Under the pieces are notes generated by a model. That model searched no databases, had not been told where the DNA came from, and worked only from the letters and a program-made list of their open reading frames with translations. Below, piece by piece: positions 1-9,395 of a stretch of 56,561 nt of DNA. The DNA lies in assembly GCA_947629265.1 (NCBI GenBank), contig CANRCZ010000005.1, forward strand, positions 1 to 56,561, in the 5' to 3' direction. Numbering within the stretch: the first letter of the stretch is position 1; every line of letters begins with the position of its first letter. Source of the DNA: an uncultured Bacilli bacterium. GTDB taxonomy: Bacteria; Bacillota_I; Bacilli_A; RF39; UBA660. The translations under genes and the position numbers were made by a program.

Positions 1-369
1 TATACTAAAGATGAAGAAAAGAAAGCGAGATTGTGCAAATTATTAACTGCAACAAGCTTAGAAGAAATAGAGGAAGCAATAGGTGATGATTTAATGTCAA
101 AAGAAACAAAAGGAAAACTAGTAAAAGAGATAGAAAAAAGGAGTAGGGATAAAGACATTGTCGAACTATACACAGATTATAGTCGCGAAGAAATGGAAAG
201 AAATACTCTACTAATCGAGGCTGAAGAAAGAGGCGAGGAGAGAGGCATAAATCAGGGAGAACTGAAAAAAGCCAACGAAATCGCTAGAAACCTAAAAAAA
301 GCTGGAATTGATATTAACATCATCTCTGAAAACACAGGCTTAAGTATAGAAGAAATCGAAAAGTTATAG
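1..369 (+). CDS. C-terminal part of an Rpn-family / PD-(D/E)XK nuclease transposase-like protein, truncated by window start
   Basis: Frame is open to position 1 (YTKDEEKKARLCKLL...). The charged tail 'EEAEERGEERGINQGE..KKANEIARNLKKAGIDINIISENTGLSIEEIEKL' is typical of Rpn/PDDEXK transposase C-termini. Confidence 0.65.
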   Translation, partial: YTKDEEKKARLCKLLTATSLEEIEEAIGDDLMSKETKGKLVKEIEKRSRDKDIVELYTDYSREEMERNTLLIEAEERGEERGINQGELKKANEIARNLKKAGIDINIISENTGLSIEEIEKL

Positions 370-439
370 ATTATCTTCTTTTTTTATTGTTCAAGTATTA
401 TAATCGCTATTGTGGTAATACTATAATAGGTGAAAAAAT

Positions 440-1210
440 ATGAAAAAAATACTATTTACTGGTGCAAGAAGCGGTATAGCTAATCAAGTTATCGATAAAA
501 TTAAAAACGATGATTACTATATCTATGTCACAGTTAAAACCGATGAAGAATTAAAAAGAGTCAAAGATAAATATAAAGATGATAATAATATCGAATGTTT
601 TAAACTAGATATCACAACCGACGATAAAAATAAATTAGATAATCTCGATATCGATATTCTAGTTAATAATGCAGCCGTATGTTATGGCGGATCTATAAGT
701 GATATACCAATCGATCGAGTAAGAGAAAATTACGAGGTCAATGTTTTTTCATCGTTTATCGTAGTTAGAAAAGTACTTAAAAATATGCTTAAAAAAGATA
801 GTGGTAAAATCATTATTATGTCTTCATTAGCAGGTGTTTTCCCACCTAAATTTATGGGTGTATACGCATCAACTAAAGCTAGTATAAATGTTCTTACTGA
901 TACCTTAAGAAAAGAAATAAAACTAATAAATAAAAATATCAAAATCTGTATGGTTCAGCCAGGCTTTTATCATACTGGTTTTAATCAAGTAATGTTTGAT
1001 AATAAATACGACTACCCATCATTTTTTGAACAGAAAAAAGAATTATTGGAATTATACGATAACGTTATAACTACCTTTATCGAATATAAATCACTAGATA
1101 CTATCGTTAATCTCATCACCAAAGTTATCAAAAAAGACAAAGTTAAACTAGTATATCGAGCTCCACTAAATCAAGCCTTAGTCGCTAAAATATATCAAAT
1201 GTTCCACTAA
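440..1210 (+). CDS. SDR family NAD(P)-dependent oxidoreductase
   Basis: N-terminal GARSGIA, NNAA motif, YASTK (YxxxK). Confidence 0.9.
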   Translation: MKKILFTGARSGIANQVIDKIKNDDYYIYVTVKTDEELKRVKDKYKDDNNIECFKLDITTDDKNKLDNLDIDILVNNAAVCYGGSISDIPIDRVRENYEVNVFSSFIVVRKVLKNMLKKDSGKIIIMSSLAGVFPPKFMGVYASTKASINVLTDTLRKEIKLINKNIKICMVQPGFYHTGFNQVMFDNKYDYPSFFEQKKELLELYDNVITTFIEYKSLDTIVNLITKVIKKDKVKLVYRAPLNQALVAKIYQMFH

Positions 1211-1269
1211 AATAACTATTAAAAAGTTATTTTTTATTTTCGATCATCATATGATTTAATGGTGATATT

Positions 1270-1866
1270 ATGGATATTGAACAAATAAAAAAAGAGATGA
1301 AAAATAAAAGAAAAACAAATAAACCACATACTTATAAATATAGTAGATACAGCAAATACATAAGTAATTTTTTAATTACCGTTATAATTACCTTAATAAG
1401 TCTAATAACTTTAAAAGTAAAACCTGATTTAAAACAGACCTTTTATAAATATATCTACGAAGATAATATAAAATTTACTTACTTTAAAAAAATGTACAAT
1501 AAATATTTTGGTTCAATACTCCCAGAAACTAATAAAACCGAAACCGTTTTTGATGAAAAAATGACATATGAAAGCGTTTCCAAATATGAAGATGGATGTA
1601 AATTAAAAGTATCAAAAAATTACTTAATACCTGCTATCGAAAGTGGAATGGTCGTATATATAGGTGATAAAGATAAACTAAATAACACCATTATTATTCA
1701 ACAGATAAATGGGGTAGATGTTTGGTATGGCAACATCAATTCCGCTAGTGTCAAACTTTATGACTATGTTGAAAAAGGTAGTTTAATCGGCGAGGCTAAA
1801 GATGATACCTTGTATTTAATGTTTAAAAAAGATGGTACCGTTTTAAACTATGAAGACTACCTTTAA
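1270..1866 (+). CDS. SpoIVFA-like / degenerate M23 (LytM-like) membrane protein
   Basis: Single TM, M23-like C-terminus (SGMVVYIGDKDKLNNTIIIQQINGVDVWYGNI) without metal-binding His; directly upstream of an M50 protease and rplU, as in the Bacillus spoIVFA-spoIVFB-rplU-ysxB-rpmA order. Confidence 0.65.
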   Translation: MDIEQIKKEMKNKRKTNKPHTYKYSRYSKYISNFLITVIITLISLITLKVKPDLKQTFYKYIYEDNIKFTYFKKMYNKYFGSILPETNKTETVFDEKMTYESVSKYEDGCKLKVSKNYLIPAIESGMVVYIGDKDKLNNTIIIQQINGVDVWYGNINSASVKLYDYVEKGSLIGEAKDDTLYLMFKKDGTVLNYEDYL

Positions 1867-2560
1867 AATTCATCCTATCTATATTATTGTAGCTTTTATA
1901 TGCTTATTAACCGGTTACTTTAGATTACTTGTAACTACAACTTTGATCATTTTATTTCATGAGCTAGGACATATTTTCATGATGCTATATTTTAAAATAC
2001 CTATCGATAAAATAATCATCTTACCTTTTGGCGCGATAACATTAACAAACGATATAGTAAACCGAAAATTATATCAAGAATTTTTAATCGCTATTATGGG
2101 GCCCATCTTTCAAATCATATATTATATAATATTTAAAAGTGAATACCTAAAGATGATCCATTATTCACTTTTAATATTCAATCTTTTACCGATTATTCCA
2201 TTAGATGGTTCTAAAATACTAAATATCATCTTAAATAAATTTATAAGTTTTTACCATAGTGAACTAGTAAGTATCATCATAAGTTTTATAACTATCATTA
2301 TATTTTTATTATTAAAAGGTAATCTAATAACCATTATTATATCTTTCTTTTTAATAATCGAAACAATTAGAAAATATCAAATGCGAAAGTATCTATTTAA
2401 CCGATTTATATATGAAAGAATGAATTACGATTTAAAATTTAAAAAAAGAAAAATCATAACCGATAAAAAACAGATGTTTAAAGATTATTACCATTTATTT
2501 TTAACAAATGGGCAATATCGTACAGAAAAAGAGTATCTAAAAATCCTTAAAAACTATTGA
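1850..2560 (+). CDS. M50 family site-2 protease, SpoIVFB-like
   Basis: LFHELGHIFMM (HExxH), NLLPIIPLDGSKIL motif, multiple TMs; TGA stop; synteny with rplU-prp-rpmA. Confidence 0.85.
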   Translation: MKTTFKIHPIYIIVAFICLLTGYFRLLVTTTLIILFHELGHIFMMLYFKIPIDKIIILPFGAITLTNDIVNRKLYQEFLIAIMGPIFQIIYYIIFKSEYLKMIHYSLLIFNLLPIIPLDGSKILNIILNKFISFYHSELVSIIISFITIIIFLLLKGNLITIIISFFLIIETIRKYQMRKYLFNRFIYERMNYDLKFKKRKIITDKKQMFKDYYHLFLTNGQYRTEKEYLKILKNY

Positions 2561-2589
2561 TTTATTAACAAATCTATAGTATAATCTTT

Positions 2590-2680
2590 AATTGTGTAGA
2601 GCCTCACTCTACAACCACATAGAAAAGGTTTAAAAATATTATTATTTACCTTAATAGTGAGTCTTAGAAATTATAAGGAG
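2590..2680 (+). promoter_or_regulatory. Candidate ribosomal protein L21 leader (5' UTR)
   Basis: ~90 nt untranslated leader before rplU with hairpin potential (TGTAGAG..CTCTACA around 2595-2612). L21 leaders are known in Firmicutes; not verified by a covariance model. Confidence 0.45.
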
Positions 2681-2686
2681 GTAAAA

Positions 2687-2986
2687 ATGAAAGCAATTAT
2701 TGAAACAGGTGGAAAACAATACTATTGTGAAGAAGGTACAATATTATACGTTGAAAAATTAGACAAAGAAGCTGGAAGCGAAGTTGTTTTTGATAACGTA
2801 TTAATGGCAAATGGTGTTGTAGGAAGACCTTATGTAAAAGGTGCTAAAGTAGTAGCTACGATAGTAAAACACGGAAAGAATAAAAAAATCAAGGTGTTTA
2901 AATATAATGCTAAGAAAAAATTCCGTAAAACACAAGGTCATCGTCAACCATATACTAAAATCGAAATTAAAAAAATTAGCTGTTAA
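2687..2986 (+). CDS. rplU: 50S ribosomal protein L21
   Basis: [18 protein letters not shown]...; ATG at 2687 preceded by AAGGAGG. Confidence 0.97.
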   Translation: MKAIIETGGKQYYCEEGTILYVEKLDKEAGSEVVFDNVLMANGVVGRPYVKGAKVVATIVKHGKNKKIKVFKYNAKKKFRKTQGHRQPYTKIEIKKISC

Positions 2987-2988
2987 TT

Positions 2989-3294
2989 ATGATTAAAGTA
3001 GAAATAAGTAAAAAAGATGATGTTGTATGTAATATCGTTGTTAAAGGTCATGCTTGCTACGATGATTATGGTAAAGATATCGTTTGCAGTAGTGTAAGTA
3101 GTATTGTTATAACCTCAGTTAATGCTATTATGAGAATCGATAAAGATGCGATAGCTTGTAATAAAAGTGAGGCGTTAATTGAGATTAATATTTTAAAACA
3201 TGACGATATTGTAGATAAACTTATCATAAATATGCTTGATTTATTAGAACAATTACAAAAGCAATATAAAAACAATATAAAAATATGTGGATAG
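2989..3294 (+). CDS. prp: Ribosomal-processing cysteine protease Prp
   Basis: GHACYDDYGKDIVCSSVSSI (catalytic His/Cys); located between rplU and rpmA. Confidence 0.92.
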   Translation: MIKVEISKKDDVVCNIVVKGHACYDDYGKDIVCSSVSSIVITSVNAIMRIDKDAIACNKSEALIEINILKHDDIVDKLIINMLDLLEQLQKQYKNNIKICG

Positions 3295-3305
3295 GAGGAT
3301 GAAAA

Positions 3306-3593
3306 ATGAACTTTTTGAGTTTAGATATACAACTTTTTGCGCATAAAAAAGGACAAGGTTCAACTAAAAACGGTCGTGATTCAATATCAAAAAGACTAGG
3401 AGCAAAGGCTAGTGATGGCGAATTTGTAACTGGTGGTTCAATCATTTATCGTCAAAGAGGAACTAAAATATATCCAGGTAAAAATGTTGGTATAGGTAGT
3501 GATGATACACTATATGCCAAAATTGATGGAATTGTAAAATTTGAAAGAGTTGGAAAAGACAAAAAACAAGCAAGTGTCTATTCAGAAATATAG
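3306..3593 (+). CDS. rpmA: 50S ribosomal protein L27 with Prp-cleavable N-terminal extension
   Basis: [26 protein letters not shown]... matches the Firmicutes extension preceding the mature L27 N-terminus. Confidence 0.97.
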   Translation: MNFLSLDIQLFAHKKGQGSTKNGRDSISKRLGAKASDGEFVTGGSIIYRQRGTKIYPGKNVGIGSDDTLYAKIDGIVKFERVGKDKKQASVYSEI

Positions 3594-3619
3594 TCAGGAT
3601 TTAACAACCTGACTTTTTT
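3592..3619 (+). terminator. Rho-independent terminator after rpmA
   Basis: AGTCAGG-atttaaca-ACCTGACT TTTTT. Confidence 0.85.
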
Positions 3620-3701
3620 GTAAATGTTATGTCAAAAATAGAATATTAATCATATAATCTAAAAATATAATGTTATAATAATACTAGAAATAGGTGATAT
3701 A

Positions 3702-3842
3702 ATGCATTTATTAAATGTTTTAGCCGTACTAGAAAGACACGATAATCAAACGCGTGATTTGAATATTATAATCGTTATATTGATCGTTATTATAGTAATA
3801 TTAGTATCTAATATAATGATTAAAAAGGATAAGATTAAATAG
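3702..3842 (+). CDS. Small single-TM protein (46 aa)
   Basis: MHLLNVLAVLERHDNQTRDLNIIIVILIVIIVILVSNIMIKKDKIK*, preceded by TAGGTGATATA. Confidence 0.5.
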   Translation: MHLLNVLAVLERHDNQTRDLNIIIVILIVIIVILVSNIMIKKDKIK

Positions 3843-3877
3843 TTTTAAGATGTTAACTTAGAATAAAGAGGTGGCTA

Positions 3878-4690
3878 ATGAAAGATAAAGAAGAAATTGA
3901 AATACTAGATTTTGACATAGAACCAAAAGAAAAAAAGGTTACAAAAACAACTAAAAAAGTAGTTAAAAAAAGAGTTTTAAAACAGAGGATTTTCTTGTTT
4001 ACTTTGTTGATAACTCTATTAGTTTTAACAGGTTTTGTCACGGTTCAATATTTTATGGGGCTAGATGTTTTTAGTATCTATAAAGAAGAACAGGTAGAAA
4101 TTAGTAATATCAAAGAAGCCTATACAACTAGTAAAAATGGTCGTAATTTAACCTTTTATGACGATGGTACTTTTAAATATATGGATCTAGAAAAAATCAA
4201 AGAGGGAACTTATAAGATAGAAAATAATAAATATACCTTAATTTACGATTCTAGTCTTTGTGAACTTAATAAAGTAAATAATAGTCTAATATCCAGTTGT
4301 TCACTAGTTATGTTATCAGAAGATAATGATTATATGACCGCTAAAAATAAACAGATATCAAAACTGTTATATAATGTCGATAGTGATGAATATAATAAAA
4401 TAAGTACAGCTTTCTTAACTTATATAAATGGCTTACCAACGACTCAAAAATACCCAACTTTGAAAGCTTCGAGAGTCGATAGTATAAGTGATTGTTTCAC
4501 AGAAAATAATTTTAAAACATTTATATGTTCGATAAATTATACAGTTATTCCTAACGAAAAGGACATTAGCAAAAGCAAATGGTTAGGTAATGGTACAATA
4601 AATAAAGGAGCTATCAAAAGATTTAATTATGTTACCTTTACCAATACTAAAAATGTCTATAAATTTTCAAAGATGGTAAACAGTTTATAA
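3878..4690 (+). CDS. Hypothetical membrane-anchored protein, single N-terminal TM
   Basis: Charged cytoplasmic N-terminus, one TM (FLFTLLITLLVLTGFVTVQYF), extracellular domain with Cys pairs. Confidence 0.75.
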   Translation: MKDKEEIEILDFDIEPKEKKVTKTTKKVVKKRVLKQRIFLFTLLITLLVLTGFVTVQYFMGLDVFSIYKEEQVEISNIKEAYTTSKNGRNLTFYDDGTFKYMDLEKIKEGTYKIENNKYTLIYDSSLCELNKVNNSLISSCSLVMLSEDNDYMTAKNKQISKLLYNVDSDEYNKISTAFLTYINGLPTTQKYPTLKASRVDSISDCFTENNFKTFICSINYTVIPNEKDISKSKWLGNGTINKGAIKRFNYVTFTNTKNVYKFSKMVNSL

Positions 4691-4697
4691 AATTTGA

Positions 4698-4720
4698 AGA
4701 ACTTGTTATAGTTCTTTTTA
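4698..4720 (+). terminator. Rho-independent terminator
   Basis: AAGAAC-ttgttata-GTTCTTTTTA. Confidence 0.7.
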
Positions 4721-4869
4721 TTTATAAAGTATAAAAAATTAAAAAAAGGTATATGATTATATGAAAGAATTAATCTAAAAGATTATATTAAAATTATTGA
4801 TTAGTAATATACAGTTGACAATAGTTAAATAATAATATAAAATCAAGAATAGAAAAAAAGGAGAACGAT

Positions 4870-6903
4870 ATGGCAAAAATTAAAAATCTAGTAATAGTGG
4901 AATCACCAGCTAAGACATCATCAATCGGTAAATACTTAGGTAGTGATTATAAAGTAGTATCATCTAAAGGACATATTAGAGATTTAGCGACTAGAGGTAA
5001 ATACGGTTTGGGTGTCGATATTGAAGACCATTTTAAACCTAATTACGTTACTATCAAGGGTAAGAAAAAAGTTATCGATGAACTAAAGAAAGATGTCAAA
5101 AATGCTGATTTTGTATATCTTGCAACCGATCCCGATCGCGAGGGAGAAGCTATAAGTTGGCATATATATGATGCTTTAGGTATCGATGATGACAATTATA
5201 ATCGTATTGTCTTTAACGAAATTACTAAAAAAGCTGTTCAAGAATCATTAAAACATGCCCGCAAGATCGATCAAAATTTAGTTAATTCCCAAGAAACTAG
5301 AAGAATTTTAGATAGAATTATCGGTTTTAGATTAAGTAAATTAATCCAATCTAAAACGGATGGTACCAGTGCTGGAAGAGTACAGAGTGTCGCTTTAAAA
5401 CTGATCGTCGATAAAGAAAGAGAAATCGAAAAGTTTGTAAGTGAAGAATATTATACTATAACCGCTGATTTTAAAGATTTTGAGGCTGAATTATTTGAAT
5501 ATAATCATAAAAAATTAGAAATTAAAAATGAGGTTGAAGCTAATAAAATCTTAGATAAATTAAGTAATTCATTTAAAATCGAAGAGGTTAATAAAAAAGC
5601 TGGTACTAAAAATAGTAATTTTCCATTTATTACCAGTACTTTACAACAAGAAGCTTCTTCTAAATTGAATATGAACGCTAAAAAAACGATGATGGTAGCT
5701 CAAAAATTATACGAGGGAATCGAACTTGAAAATGAAACAACCGGTTTAATTTCTTATATGCGTACCGATTCAACAAGATTATCTGATGAGTTTGTAGCTA
5801 GTACTATGCATTATATTGAAGCTAAATACGGTGATGATTATAAAGGCTTTGTTAAAAAAAGTAAGAAAAAAGAAAATGTTCAAGATGCTCATGAAGCTAT
5901 CAGACCAACTAATATTGAACGAACTCCTGAAAGTGTTAAAAATTATCTATCCAATGATGAATATAAATTGTATAGTTTAATTTATTACCGAGCTCTAGCT
6001 AGTTTGATGGCACCAGCTAAAACAAGTAGTACGACGGTTATTTTAGATAACAATAACTATCAATTTAAAGTAACTGGTCAAATTATTACTTTTGATGGTT
6101 ATTTAAAAGTATATAGTGACTATGAAAAGACTAAAGATAAGATTTTACCACCATTTGATACTTATAAATCTAATGTTATCGTAGCAAGTAGTATTAATAA
6201 GGAACAACATTTTACTAAACCACCAGCACGTTATAACGAAGCTAGTTTAGTTAGTACGATGGAAAAATTAGGTATCGGTAGACCTAGTACTTATGCGACG
6301 ATTATGAGTAACATTAAAGATCGAGGTTATGTCAATATGGTCGATAAAAGGTTTGTACCAACTGAGATCGGTATTGAGGTGAGTGATAAGTTACAAGAGT
6401 GTTTTAATGAGATTATCAATGTTGAATATACCGCTAATATGGAAAATGATTTGGATAAAATCGCTGAAGGTAAATTAGTATGGTATAAAACTTTGGAAGA
6501 ATTTTATAAAAAATTTGAACCATCATTAAAGGAAGCTTTTGATAAATTAGAGAAAAAAGAACCAGAAAAAACGGGTGAGGATTGTCCAAATTGTGGTAGT
6601 CCACTAGTTATTAGAAAAAGTAGATATGGTACTTTTGTTGCATGTAGTAATTATCCTGAATGTAAATATATTAAAAATGATGAAAGTAAAATTGTCGAGG
6701 TTTGTGACTGTCCAAATTGTGATGGCAAAATTGTTGAAAAGAAAAGTAAAAGAGGTAAATTATTTTATGGATGTAACAATTATCCAACTTGTAAGACAGC
6801 TTATTGGGATAAACCAACTGGAGAAAAATGTCCAGAATGTGGTAATATGTTGACAATTAAAAAAGATAAAATAAAATGTAGCAGTTGTGACTATACAAAA
6901 TAG
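4870..6903 (+). CDS. topA: Type I DNA topoisomerase
   Basis: VESPAKTSSIGKYLG, DPDREGEAISWH, SYMRTDSTR, C-terminal zinc-finger Cys motifs. Confidence 0.97.
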   Translation: MAKIKNLVIVESPAKTSSIGKYLGSDYKVVSSKGHIRDLATRGKYGLGVDIEDHFKPNYVTIKGKKKVIDELKKDVKNADFVYLATDPDREGEAISWHIYDALGIDDDNYNRIVFNEITKKAVQESLKHARKIDQNLVNSQETRRILDRIIGFRLSKLIQSKTDGTSAGRVQSVALKLIVDKEREIEKFVSEEYYTITADFKDFEAELFEYNHKKLEIKNEVEANKILDKLSNSFKIEEVNKKAGTKNSNFPFITSTLQQEASSKLNMNAKKTMMVAQKLYEGIELENETTGLISYMRTDSTRLSDEFVASTMHYIEAKYGDDYKGFVKKSKKKENVQDAHEAIRPTNIERTPESVKNYLSNDEYKLYSLIYYRALASLMAPAKTSSTTVILDNNNYQFKVTGQIITFDGYLKVYSDYEKTKDKILPPFDTYKSNVIVASSINKEQHFTKPPARYNEASLVSTMEKLGIGRPSTYATIMSNIKDRGYVNMVDKRFVPTEIGIEVSDKLQECFNEIINVEYTANMENDLDKIAEGKLVWYKTLEEFYKKFEPSLKEAFDKLEKKEPEKTGEDCPNCGSPLVIRKSRYGTFVACSNYPECKYIKNDESKIVEVCDCPNCDGKIVEKKSKRGKLFYGCNNYPTCKTAYWDKPTGEKCPECGNMLTIKKDKIKCSSCDYTK

Positions 6904-7010
6904 TACGCAATTGCTTTTTTTTATATAAATAGGCTATGTTAAACCACTTTTAATTGTATAAAAATAAGATATAATTAGACTAGAAAAAAATTATGTAAAA
7001 GATTGATATC

Positions 7011-7094
7011 ATGAGAATTATAACTAAAAAAAATAGATATACGAAAAGATTACGTGAATATATAATAGAAAATATCTATAAAAATAAATCATAG
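7011..7094 (+). CDS. Possible 27-aa basic peptide
   Basis: MRIITKKNRYTKRLREYIIENIYKNKS*; no other support. Confidence 0.15.
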   Translation: MRIITKKNRYTKRLREYIIENIYKNKS

Positions 7095-7377
7095 GTTATT
7101 CTTTTATAACAAGTATAAAGAAACCTTATCTTAATTTAGAAAATTTCTTGAAAAAACTAAAATTATAGTGTAGAATACTAAGACGAATGAGGTTTATATA
7201 TTTAATAAGATTAAATTATGTCAGAAAGTAATCGCTTTTTATATAAAAGAGAATACTATGATTAAGTAAGTGATTGTGATGTTGTTTGTTTTATGATATA
7301 ATTAAACCTGATTATAATATGAAATTTGGTAATGTATATTGACATTGTAATTATCAAAAAAATGGGAGGTTAATATT

Positions 7378-9381
7378 ATGACAAAAGAACAATATGAAAA
7401 ATTAAAAAAAGATTTACAAGAAGCAGTAAAAAGCAATAACAGACAAAAAATAGAAGAGATTAAATCTATATTAAACTTAAATGATAAGTATGATCAATAC
7501 TTTAAACAGGGATTAACAGGTTATCCATCTATTGATAAAGTATGGTTGAAATATTATAAAGAAGATGCCGAGGATTTAGCTAATAATATTCCTGTAAATA
7601 AAACAGTTTGGGATACTATAGAAGAAAAATTGTTGGAATATTATGATATACCAGCTCTTGAATATTTTGGACGTATTTTTTCTAAACAAGAATTTATAGA
7701 TTTATGTTATATATGGGCTAGAACATTTAGGGCTATGGGTGTTGAAGAAAATGAAATTGTACCTATATATGGTCCTGTTTTTCCGGATATTTGTGCAATG
7801 GTATTTGGACTTAATATGATAGGGGCAAGTGCTTACTTTTTGAAATTAGCTATTTCAAAAGAGGCATTGGAAGAAGAAACAAAAGATTCAAAAATAGCTG
7901 TTGTTTATGACGGAATGTGGCAAAATGTTAGGGAGGAATTTTCTAAAGATAAATTCCAAAAAGTAATAGTTGCAACTGTAACTGCTGATATGCCAAGTCC
8001 TAAAAAAGAAATAGTATCATTTATCAACAAAATACAAACAAAGAAAAACAAAACACAAATACCTGATGAAAAAAAATATATCTGGATAGATAAAGCACGT
8101 GAAATATCAGATTATTATACTGGAGAAGTGAAAGTTCCATTTGTGGCTGATAGACCAGTATTAATCACTTCATCTAGTGGTACTACAGTAAATGGTATTG
8201 TAAAAGGTACAGTAGCAACAAATGAGTCAGTTATCTCGCAAGTATTTAGTGGAACTTATTCTGAAATTCCTTATTTTGCTGGAGATAGAGTATTAAATCA
8301 TTTTCCATTTACAGCATCAACATCATTAAATTCTTTATATCTATTACCATTATACAATGGATTAACTGTTGTTATAGACCCAAGAGTTTCAGAGAAGGAT
8401 TTTTATAATCAAATAATAAATTTAAAACCAAATATTGCTTTAACAACCGGGAGTTCATGGGAAAGTTTTTTCAATAGAGTTAGTAGAGAAATGAAATCTG
8501 GAAAAAAATTTGATTTTAGTTATGCTAAAGGATGGACAGTTGGTGGTGAAGGGACCGATTGTAAAAAATTTGAAAATTGGAATCAAATTATGGCACAAGC
8601 TGGCGCAACAAGTAGCTTATATAGTGGATATGGATTATCTGAAACATTTTCAGCAGTCAGTGTAGAAAACTCAAAACATAAATATAATTTTTCTAAGCAG
8701 ATTATGAGTGTTGGTTTACCACAAGCTGGTATGGTTGTTGGCATTTTTGATGAAAGTGGAAATGAATTATCTTATAACCAACGAGGAGAGTTGTATGTTA
8801 AGACAAATGCTCATATGAAGGAGTATTATAAAAAACCAGAATTGACTAAATCAACATTAGTTAATGGATGGGTTCATACAGGAGATTTAGCAGAAATTGA
8901 TGAAGAGGGATTTTTATATATTTGGGGTAGAATTAAAGATGGAATTGATTTACCAAATGGAGAAAAATTAAGATTATTTGATATAGCAAATAAAATTAAA
9001 GAAAATAATGAAATTAATGATGCTATAGTGCTACCAATGCCAACCAAAGAAGAAAATACATTGGTTGCACATATCGTATGGAATGAAAATATTAAAGAAA
9101 ATGATAAAATTTTAAGTTTAAATAATATAAATAAAGATTTGGAAAACTATTTACCAAAAAATGTTAATATTGTAGGGTATTCTTTTCATGAAGGAATGTT
9201 ACCTTATTCACCTACTACATTAAAAAAAGATAAAAATAAACTTTCAAAACAAACAAGTGGATATGTGTATTTAGAAAATGAAAAATTAGTGCCAATTAAA
9301 TTTGAATTAATAAATGGTCAATATGAGATAATACATGAAAATGTTAATAATCAAAAAATAAAAAAATTAATTAGAAAATAA
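7378..9381 (+). CDS. AMP-binding (ANL superfamily) adenylate-forming enzyme
   Basis: LITSSSGTTVNGIVKG (P-loop-like), SGYGLSETF, GWVHTGDLAEIDEEGFLYIWGRIKDGI, C-terminal SPTTLKKDKNKL. RBS GGGAGG. Confidence 0.85.
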   Translation: MTKEQYEKLKKDLQEAVKSNNRQKIEEIKSILNLNDKYDQYFKQGLTGYPSIDKVWLKYYKEDAEDLANNIPVNKTVWDTIEEKLLEYYDIPALEYFGRIFSKQEFIDLCYIWARTFRAMGVEENEIVPIYGPVFPDICAMVFGLNMIGASAYFLKLAISKEALEEETKDSKIAVVYDGMWQNVREEFSKDKFQKVIVATVTADMPSPKKEIVSFINKIQTKKNKTQIPDEKKYIWIDKAREISDYYTGEVKVPFVADRPVLITSSSGTTVNGIVKGTVATNESVISQVFSGTYSEIPYFAGDRVLNHFPFTASTSLNSLYLLPLYNGLTVVIDPRVSEKDFYNQIINLKPNIALTTGSSWESFFNRVSREMKSGKKFDFSYAKGWTVGGEGTDCKKFENWNQIMAQAGATSSLYSGYGLSETFSAVSVENSKHKYNFSKQIMSVGLPQAGMVVGIFDESGNELSYNQRGELYVKTNAHMKEYYKKPELTKSTLVNGWVHTGDLAEIDEEGFLYIWGRIKDGIDLPNGEKLRLFDIANKIKENNEINDAIVLPMPTKEENTLVAHIVWNENIKENDKILSLNNINKDLENYLPKNVNIVGYSFHEGMLPYSPTTLKKDKNKLSKQTSGYVYLENEKLVPIKFELINGQYEIIHENVNNQKIKKLIRK

Positions 9382-9395
9382 GAGGTGTTTAGCTG

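Noticed and set aside
730-942. Minus-strand ORFs such as 730-942, 3066-3275, 3224-3445, 9491-9781, 20340-20711, 30069-30428, 34276-34611, 36886-37170, 55247-55621
   Set aside because: They are antisense to well-supported coding genes and show low-complexity Ile/Ser/Leu translations with no motifs; shadow ORFs.
3306-3340. L27 N-terminal extension as an unusual feature
   Set aside because: Prp-cleaved L27 extensions are well established in Firmicutes and prp is adjacent.
6626-6853. Plus-strand ORF overlapping topA in another frame
   Set aside because: Lies inside the topA zinc-finger region; the translation is an out-of-frame artefact.
7011-7094. 27-aa basic ORF in the topA-ANL intergenic region as a toxin peptide
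   Set aside because: No convincing RBS, no partner antisense RNA or repeat visible; listed only at very low confidence.
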